From NCBI RefSeq assembly GCF_024648825.1, contig NZ_JANBBE010000012.1:62001-126000 (forward strand): a stretch of 64,000 nucleotides of DNA, read 5' to 3'. The DNA is from Lentzea californiensis. GTDB taxonomy: Bacteria; Actinomycetota; Actinomycetes; Mycobacteriales; Pseudonocardiaceae. This document shows, piece after piece, positions 58,784 to 64,000 of this stretch; position 1 is the first letter of the stretch; the number at the start of each line of letters is the position of its first letter. A program made the translations under genes and the position numbers. The notes beneath the pieces were generated by a model. That model made no database searches, was not told the DNA's origin, and was given only the letters and a program-made list of their open reading frames with translations.

Positions 58784-61456
58784 GTGGACGGCGTTCGGTT
58801 CGGGGTGCTTGGGCCGCTGCTCGTCACGCACGAGGGGCGGGACGTCCGCATTCCCGCAGGCCAGCCGCAGCAGGTCCTGGTGCTGCTGCTCCTGCACGCC
58901 GGTCAGACCGTCAGCGTCGACCACCTCATGTCGGTCCTCTGGGACGGCGATCCGCCCGCCAGCGCGCGCAAGGCCGTGCAGGTGTACGTCTCACAGCTCA
59001 GGAGGGCGCTGAAGGGCCTTCCCGGCGTGTCGCTGGAGTGGTCGCGGCAGGGGTACCGGATCAACGTCCCGCAGCGGTCGCTCGACCTGCGGCTGTTCCG
59101 CGACGCGAAGGACCCGGACGAGGCGCTGGGGTACTGGCGCGGGCCCGCGCTGGCCGAGCTGACGACGAACACCCAGCTCGCGAACCAGCTGGAGGAGGAA
59201 CGGCTCGCGGCCGTCGAGCGCCGTGCCGACAAGGCGATCAGGGACGGCCGGCACCACGAGATCATCGGGGAGCTGACCGGATACGTCGCGCAACACCCGA
59301 CCAGGGAACGGCTGCGGGGCGCGTTGATGGTCGCCCTGCACCGCGGCGGACGGCAGGCGGACGCGCTCAGGACGTACGACGAGGGTCGGCGGCGGCTCGC
59401 CGAGGAGCTCGGGCTCGATCCCGGCCAGGAGCTCCAGGACCTGCACGCCGCGATCCTGCGGGGCGACCTCCCCGCCGTGCCGCGCGAACTGCCCGCCAGA
59501 CCCGACCCGTTCGTGGGCCGCCGGGCGGAGGTCGAGCTGATCACGGGCGCGGCCGAGACGGTGATCGCCGTGCACGGGCCGGGCGGCCAGGGCAAGAGCG
59601 CGCTCGCCACCGCCGCCGCGCACGCGATGGCCGGACGTTTCCCGGACGGACAGTTGTACGCCGACCTGCACGGCGCCACGCCGGGCCGGGCGCCGCTGTC
59701 GCCCGCCGAAGTGATCAGGCGGTTCCTGCGCGCCCTCGGCACGCCACCGCTGGCCGTCCCCACGGACGTCTCCGAGGCCGCCGCGCTCTACCGGTCGACG
59801 CTGGCCAGGCGGAAGGTGCTGGTGCTGCTCGACAACGCGGTGGACGCGGCGCAGGTCGGCCCGCTGCTGCCCGGCGAACCGGGTTCCACCGTGCTGGTCA
59901 CCAGCCGCCGGATGCTGGCGACGCTGAGCGCCCGGCACGTCCGGCTCGACCCGTTGCCGGAGGCCGACGCGCTGCGGTTGCTGGGTGACGACAGCGAGGC
60001 GGCGAAGCAGGTCGCCCGTGCCTGCGACCACCTGCCGCTGGCACTCACGATCGCGGCCGCGCGGCTGCGGTCACGGCCGGACTGGACGACCGGGACGCTG
60101 GCGAGACGGCTCGCGGACCGGCGTCACCGGCTGGACGAGCTCGACTTCGACGACCTCGGTGTGCGGTCGAGCTTCCAGCTGGGCTTCGAGGGCCTGGACG
60201 TCGGCGCGACCAGGGCGTTCGTCCTGTTGTGCTGCCTCAACGTGCCGTCCGTCGGCGAGCCCGTGGTCCGGGCGTTGCTCGGGCAGGACGACGTGGACCG
60301 CGCGCTGGACCCGTTGGTGGACGCCAGACTCGTGGAACCGTGCGGGCCGGAGCGGTACCGGGTGCACGACCTGCTGCGGTTGTTCGGCGCCGAGCACGTG
60401 CACGAGGAGAAGCAGGAGGCGCTCACCCGTGCGCTCACGCATTACCGTTCCACCCTCGCTGCTGCGCTGAAGAAGCTGCGGCCACACGCTTACGGCGCGC
60501 TCACGTACTCCGCCACCAAGAAGGACATCGACGAACCGTTGCGGTGGCTGACCGACGAGGCCGAGAACCTGCTGGCAGCAGCGCGTTCCACCGTGGCGTC
60601 CGCCGCGCTGGCCGAGCACGGGCTGGCCATCGCGCACATGCTCTACCCGCACCTGTTCAAGCAGGACAGGGTCGCGGACCTGGTCGAGCTGGGTCAGATC
60701 GCGGACCAGGCCGCTCGCACCGTCGGCACCTCGGCCGCGTTGCAGACGGCACTCCTGGTGCGGTCGGCCGCGAACCGCAGGACCGGTGCGTTCGAGATCG
60801 CCCTCGCCCAGCTGGGAGAAGTGCTGCAGGCGCGCGCCGACGACCCGTTCGGGCAGGGTCGTGCCCTGTCCGGCATCGGCACGATCCAGCGCGAGCTGGG
60901 CGAGCTGGAGCAGGCGGAGTCGACCCTGGCGCGGGCGGTCGAGCTCACGTCGGAGCACGGCCCGGCCGGCGCGCAACGGGTTCCGCTGTCCGCACTGGCC
61001 CAGGTGCACCAGGTCGCCGGACGGTACGAGCAGGCGCTCGACGCCGCCGAGCTGAGCCTGAAGCTCGCCCGCGAGCACGACGACGAGGCTGGAACGGCGT
61101 ACGCGCTGGCCTCGCGGGGACAGGCGCTGTTCAAGCTCGGCAGACTGGCGGATGCGGAGGTCTCGCTGAGCGAGTGCATCGAGCTGTGCCGGGTCACGGG
61201 TGAGCACAACGACGAGTGGCAGGCACTGTTGTGCCGTGCGGAAGTGCTGCTGGCCACGGGAAGGCCAGGACTGGCCACAGTGGACGCCGAACGCTGCCTG
61301 GAGATCACCGCCGCTCGCGGCGACCGGTACGGCGAGGGCGTCGCCCACCTCGTGCTCGCCAGATCAGGCGGGGAAACGCACGCGGACCGGGCGGCCGAAC
61401 TGCTCGGCACACCCGGTCTGCGCAGGGACAACCTCTTGGACAGCCTGATCGGCTGA
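58784..61456 (+). CDS. AfsR/SARP-type regulator with NB-ARC and TPR repeats
   Basis: An 890-residue regulator: winged helix (VRFGVLGPLLVTHEGRDVRI, VSVDHLMSVLWDGD), BTAD (to about 235), NB-ARC with Walker A GPGGQGKS (near 264-271) and VLVLLDNAVDAAQ (near 343), an ARC winged helix with YRVHDLLRLFGAEH, and TPR repeats from about 640 to 870. This is the full AfsR layout. It probably activates targets through 11-bp-spaced repeats; none is clear in front of the neighbouring genes. Its stop is back to back with that of the M23 peptidase gene. Confidence 0.93.
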   Translation: MDGVRFGVLGPLLVTHEGRDVRIPAGQPQQVLVLLLLHAGQTVSVDHLMSVLWDGDPPASARKAVQVYVSQLRRALKGLPGVSLEWSRQGYRINVPQRSLDLRLFRDAKDPDEALGYWRGPALAELTTNTQLANQLEEERLAAVERRADKAIRDGRHHEIIGELTGYVAQHPTRERLRGALMVALHRGGRQADALRTYDEGRRRLAEELGLDPGQELQDLHAAILRGDLPAVPRELPARPDPFVGRRAEVELITGAAETVIAVHGPGGQGKSALATAAAHAMAGRFPDGQLYADLHGATPGRAPLSPAEVIRRFLRALGTPPLAVPTDVSEAAALYRSTLARRKVLVLLDNAVDAAQVGPLLPGEPGSTVLVTSRRMLATLSARHVRLDPLPEADALRLLGDDSEAAKQVARACDHLPLALTIAAARLRSRPDWTTGTLARRLADRRHRLDELDFDDLGVRSSFQLGFEGLDVGATRAFVLLCCLNVPSVGEPVVRALLGQDDVDRALDPLVDARLVEPCGPERYRVHDLLRLFGAEHVHEEKQEALTRALTHYRSTLAAALKKLRPHAYGALTYSATKKDIDEPLRWLTDEAENLLAAARSTVASAALAEHGLAIAHMLYPHLFKQDRVADLVELGQIADQAARTVGTSAALQTALLVRSAANRRTGAFEIALAQLGEVLQARADDPFGQGRALSGIGTIQRELGELEQAESTLARAVELTSEHGPAGAQRVPLSALAQVHQVAGRYEQALDAAELSLKLAREHDDEAGTAYALASRGQALFKLGRLADAEVSLSECIELCRVTGEHNDEWQALLCRAEVLLATGRPGLATVDAERCLEITAARGDRYGEGVAHLVLARSGGETHADRAAELLGTPGLRRDNLLDSLIG

Positions 61457-62314
61457 TCAGCCGCAGTGCTCGAAACCGCTGGTGTAGCTGGAAGAGCCGA
61501 CCACGCCGCCCCACTTGACGCACGTGCCGGGCGCCTTCTTCTTCACCGGGCCGGCGTAGTAGCCGTACTCGCCACGGTCAGTCGTGCGTGCGGCGCCCTG
61601 CACCTCGAGGAACGCGCCGACGTCGGAGGCCGTGCCGATCTTGGTGGTCTTGATGGCGACCACGCAGTTGTAGCCGTTGGAGGCGTTGTACAGCAGGGAG
61701 ACGCGGGCGCCGGTCACGTTCGCGCCGTCGACGACCTTGTAGCCGTCGCCGCAGGCCTCTTCCGGCGTGTACGGGTTGGTGGTGCCACCGCCGCCGTCGC
61801 ACTTGTTGTTCGACTTGTAGTTCTGGGTGCCGTAGTACAGGATCGTCGACCCGGAGAACTTGATCTTCTGCGGCGTGCCGTTCAGCAGCTGCTCGAAGTG
61901 CAGGTGGGCGCCGCTCGAACCGCCGGTGTTGCCGACGTTGCCGATGGTCTGCCCCTGCGAGACGCTCTGGCCGACCGACACCCGCTGGGCGGAGAGGTGG
62001 GCGTAGCGCGTCGTCCAGCCGCTGCCGTGGTCGATCTCGACCCAGCGGCCGTAGCTCGTGCTGCCCTCGTTGCGGACCTTGCTCACCTTGCCCGAGGCGG
62101 ACGCCACCACGGCGTCACCCTCGTCCGCGCCGCGGTTCAGGTCGATCGCCAGCTGCGGGCTGTGGTTGGTCCTGGTCTGTCCCGACCACGTCTGTCCACA
62201 CGGGAACGGCAGCTCGAAGTTGGTGGCGGCGCTGGCCTGCGGGCCACCGAGCACCAGCACGCCCAGCCCGATCGCGAGACCGGCGACCCCTGAGATCATT
62301 CTCTTGACGTTCAT
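61457..62314 (-). CDS. Secreted M23-family (LytM) peptidase with extra C-terminal domain
   Basis: A 285-residue exported protein. Signal peptide 1-29. A LytM/M23 zinc domain follows with the metal-binding pattern NHSPQLAIDLNRG (H...D) and HLHFEQ (H-x-H). Then a C-terminal segment of about 110 residues with several cysteines (KWGGVVGSSSYTS, SGFEHCG). M23 enzymes cut peptidoglycan cross-links; some actinomycete versions bind instead. ATG 62314 starts the signal peptide. Third gene of an operon with the NlpC/P60 protein and a small secreted protein. Confidence 0.9.
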   Translation of the reverse strand: MNVKRMISGVAGLAIGLGVLVLGGPQASAATNFELPFPCGQTWSGQTRTNHSPQLAIDLNRGADEGDAVVASASGKVSKVRNEGSTSYGRWVEIDHGSGWTTRYAHLSAQRVSVGQSVSQGQTIGNVGNTGGSSGAHLHFEQLLNGTPQKIKFSGSTILYYGTQNYKSNNKCDGGGGTTNPYTPEEACGDGYKVVDGANVTGARVSLLYNASNGYNCVVAIKTTKIGTASDVGAFLEVQGAARTTDRGEYGYYAGPVKKKAPGTCVKWGGVVGSSSYTSGFEHCG

Positions 62315-62327
62315 CGTTTTCCCCTCG

Positions 62328-63443
62328 TCATCCGAAGATCCGGCGGACCTTCGTGTACGGCGTGCCGTGGCTGTTGAGCTCGCTGATCCGGACGCTCTTG
62401 CCGTCACGCGGCGGCGAGGCTTCCAGGATCTTGTTGTCGCCCAGGTAGAGGGCGACGTGCGTAGTGGCGTCGGAGTCGTTGTCGGAGCGGCCCCAGAAGA
62501 CGAGGTCACCCGGCTTGCGGTCCGCGATGGCCACCGCGCGGCCCTTGGTGTTCTGCGCCCCCGTCCAGGCACCGATGTCGAACCCGGCGCCCTTCCAGAA
62601 GGCGTACAGCGTGAGGCCCGAGCAGTCGAAACCGAGCCGGTTGTAGTCGTCGCCCTGGGAGGGGTCGTTGTCCGGGTAGTGGTGGACGCCGTAGGAGGCA
62701 CCGCCCTTGCCGCCCGCACCCCAGGAGTAGAGGTGGCCCTTGCCGATCTGGGACTTCGCGGTGTCGATCACGCGCTGGACCTTCTGCGCGTTCGTGCCGG
62801 TCGCCGGCCCCGCCGGACCGTTGCTGCGGCCGTGCACGGCGTTGCCCGGCGGCGTCTCGCCCGGCTCGATGCCGTCGGTGTCGCAGCGCGGCAGCCCCTG
62901 GACGAACCCGTTCGTGCCGGTGGTGACGTAGTTGTCCGGCACCCAGAAGTCGTCGGTGGTGAAGTCCCAGATCGTGCCGCTTTCGGCCTGGGCCTGGCAC
63001 TTCACCGGAACCTGTTGTCCCGCCCGGTACCTGTCGGCGACCGCACCGGGTGCCGTGGCGGCGTCGCCCTTGTTCTTGCGACCGTTGAGGTCGGCCTTGG
63101 CGGGGAACGACTTCGAGGTGGCGCACCTGGGCAGCACCATCGTGTCCGAGGTGTTGCTCGTGTAGCCGTCCGGGATCCACAGACCCTCGGTGGTCAGGTC
63201 CCAGACGTTCTTGCCGCCGTGCTCAGGCCCGGTGTCCTGACAGACGACGTTCACCTTCTGGCCCTTGAGGTACATGTCGGCGACGCGCTTCCGGCCGACC
63301 GGAACGTCCGGGTCCTTGACGGTGCGGCCGTCGAGGGCGGTGGTCGCGGTGAACGTGCGGACCTCGGCCTGAGCCGTACCGGCGCTCGTGAGAGGTACCA
63401 GCACGGCCAGCGCGGCGACCGCCGTGAGAACCGTCTTCCTCAT
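62328..63443 (-). CDS. Secreted NlpC/P60-family peptidase with repeated N-terminal domains
   Basis: A 371-residue exported protein. Signal peptide 1-26. Two similar N-terminal repeats (NVVCQDTG...VWDLTTEGLWIPDGY and VKCQAQAES...IWDFTTDDFWVPDNY) of about 75 residues look SH3-like. A C-terminal NlpC/P60 domain has the catalytic cysteine in FDCSGLTLYAFW (about 272), histidine in THVALYLG. It cleaves gamma-D-Glu-type bonds in peptidoglycan stem peptides. 13 nt before the M23 gene; 1 nt after the small secreted gene. Confidence 0.92.
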   Translation of the reverse strand: MRKTVLTAVAALAVLVPLTSAGTAQAEVRTFTATTALDGRTVKDPDVPVGRKRVADMYLKGQKVNVVCQDTGPEHGGKNVWDLTTEGLWIPDGYTSNTSDTMVLPRCATSKSFPAKADLNGRKNKGDAATAPGAVADRYRAGQQVPVKCQAQAESGTIWDFTTDDFWVPDNYVTTGTNGFVQGLPRCDTDGIEPGETPPGNAVHGRSNGPAGPATGTNAQKVQRVIDTAKSQIGKGHLYSWGAGGKGGASYGVHHYPDNDPSQGDDYNRLGFDCSGLTLYAFWKGAGFDIGAWTGAQNTKGRAVAIADRKPGDLVFWGRSDNDSDATTHVALYLGDNKILEASPPRDGKSVRISELNSHGTPYTKVRRIFG

Positions 63444-63444
63444 G

Positions 63445-63873
63445 TCAGCAGCGGGTGCTCGACTTGCCCTGACGCTCGTTCGAGCCCCACTGGACCAGGC
63501 CGGCGGCGTGCGTGCAGGAGGAAAGCGTGCTGGCACCGGAGGACCAGACCTCGGCCTTGTTGAGCTCGCACTTCGTGTCCATCAACGTGGGACGGCCGCC
63601 GTCCTCCTTCGCGATGGACGCACAGAAGTACCACTGCGAGTGCGAGCTGCGGAAGCCCTCCCACACGTAGGTGTAGGCGAAGTTCTTGTTGCAGCCCTTG
63701 AACTGCTTGACCGAGGCGATCTGGGTACCGGCGGAGTTGGTGATGTAACCGGTGGAACCGATCTGGTCCACCCTGGCGCACCCCGGCGCCGCCTGCGCCT
63801 GCGCGGTGAACCCGAGCATCGCGGCGGCCACCACTGCCGCGGCGCCGACGGTGCTGGCGATCTTGCTGAACAT
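63445..63873 (-). CDS. Small secreted cysteine-containing protein
   Basis: A 142-residue exported protein with signal peptide 1-28 (ALGFTAQAQAA-type ending in AQAQAA). The mature part is about 114 residues with six cysteines (CARVD, KGCNKN, YFCASI, TKCELN, SSCTHA, STRC), which suggests three disulfides. GSTGYITNSAGTQIASVKQF opens it. No domain recognised. GAGGGAGAAGC precedes the ATG. First gene of the wall-hydrolase operon, so it may be a wall-associated or inhibitor protein. Confidence 0.8.
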   Translation of the reverse strand: MFSKIASTVGAAAVVAAAMLGFTAQAQAAPGCARVDQIGSTGYITNSAGTQIASVKQFKGCNKNFAYTYVWEGFRSSHSQWYFCASIAKEDGGRPTLMDTKCELNKAEVWSSGASTLSSCTHAAGLVQWGSNERQGKSSTRC

Positions 63874-64000
63874 GCTTCTCCCTCAAAGGTTCTGCGATGG
63901 CGGTGCGAAGGTCTGTCAGTCGGTGATGTAGCCGGTCACGGCGCGCCCCCTCAGCAAGCGCTCGACGCGAGGCGGGCGGTGCGGTGCACGCCGTTCTTGT
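63874..64000 (-). other. Upstream gene 3' end or leader (right edge)
   Basis: 127 nt at the edge. Two minus-strand frames are open from the right edge: one ends at TGA 63953-63951 (reading ...KNGVHRTARLASSAC), another at TGA 63918-63916 (reading ...RGRAVTGYITD). Either may be the tail of an upstream gene; the second contains TGYIT, which also occurs in the secreted protein at 63445. The choice cannot be made from this window. Confidence 0.3.

Noticed and set aside
1..64000. Secondary-metabolite biosynthetic cluster
   Set aside because: AfsR-type regulators, glycosyltransferases and flavoenzymes are present, but no PKS, NRPS, terpene or RiPP core genes were seen and the genes are in many separate units.
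1..64000. tRNA, rRNA, CRISPR array, insertion sequence
   Set aside because: None was recognised on reading both strands; tRNA absence is by eye only.

Overview
The window is GC-rich (mostly G or C at third codon positions), gene-dense bacterial chromosome DNA. AfsR/SARP-type regulators, STAND ATPases with TPRs, a DUF574 methyltransferase, a MAB_1171c/DUF6545 membrane protein, F420-type enzymes and many leaderless-looking genes point to a filamentous actinomycete. The gene mix suggests Pseudonocardiales (Lentzea/Saccharothrix-like), but that is inference. No rRNA, tRNA, CRISPR array, transposase, integrase or origin was recognised.

Layout. 1-6.5 kb: a truncated AfsR-type regulator with a SARP-like direct-repeat box, a GT-B-like protein, an NB-ARC-TPR ATPase with an N-terminal amyloid-like motif, and a GGDEF protein fused to a winged helix. 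6.7-10.6 kb: an XRE / ImmA-IrrE / DUF6545 / FAD-monooxygenase operon. 10.7-12.8 kb: VOC protein, WYL regulator, DUF4262. 13.1-18.6 kb: a TPR-CHAT-TIR protein with a possible beta-grasp tail, an ECF sigma factor paired with a TPR protein, and a methyltransferase. 18.6-25.7 kb: secreted PI-PLC/ricin protein, ECF sigma-LCP pair, LAL regulator, secreted C39-like protein. 25.8-28.6 kb: TetR and two GT1 glycosyltransferases. 28.6-31.6 kb: a signalling cluster (STAS, lone receiver, PAS kinase, HATPase, NarL regulator). 31.6-33.5 kb: a divergent FAD oxidase/LysR pair that looks decayed. 33.6-35.2 kb: a cysteine-free EF-Tu paralogue with switchable hairpins upstream and a 165-nt hairpin immediately downstream. 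35.2-40.1 kb: DUF6766 and a five-gene overlapping operon (nucleotidyltransferase, BON, phosphoesterase, pyruvate-oxidase-like, F420-type oxidoreductase). 40.1-46.2 kb: small stress, transport and regulatory genes, including a divergent promoter pair inside a perfect inverted repeat. 46.2-54.2 kb: AfsR-type regulator, flavoprotein, two DUF305 lipoproteins, an AA10 chitin monooxygenase with a perfect DasR-type box, and a tannase. 54.3-61.5 kb: APC permease, a membrane GGDEF/degenerate HD-GYP protein, a third AfsR-type regulator. 61.5-64 kb: a secreted cell-wall hydrolase operon.

The region is dominated by regulation, signalling and conflict-type proteins rather than a biosynthetic cluster. The most unusual signals are the 165-nt hairpin abutting the EF-Tu paralogue, the TPR-CHAT-TIR protein whose CHAT histidine strand seems to be missing, the SARP-like repeats near the left edge, and at least ten start codons preceded by a TANNNT hexamer exactly 6-7 nt upstream with no Shine-Dalgarno sequence.
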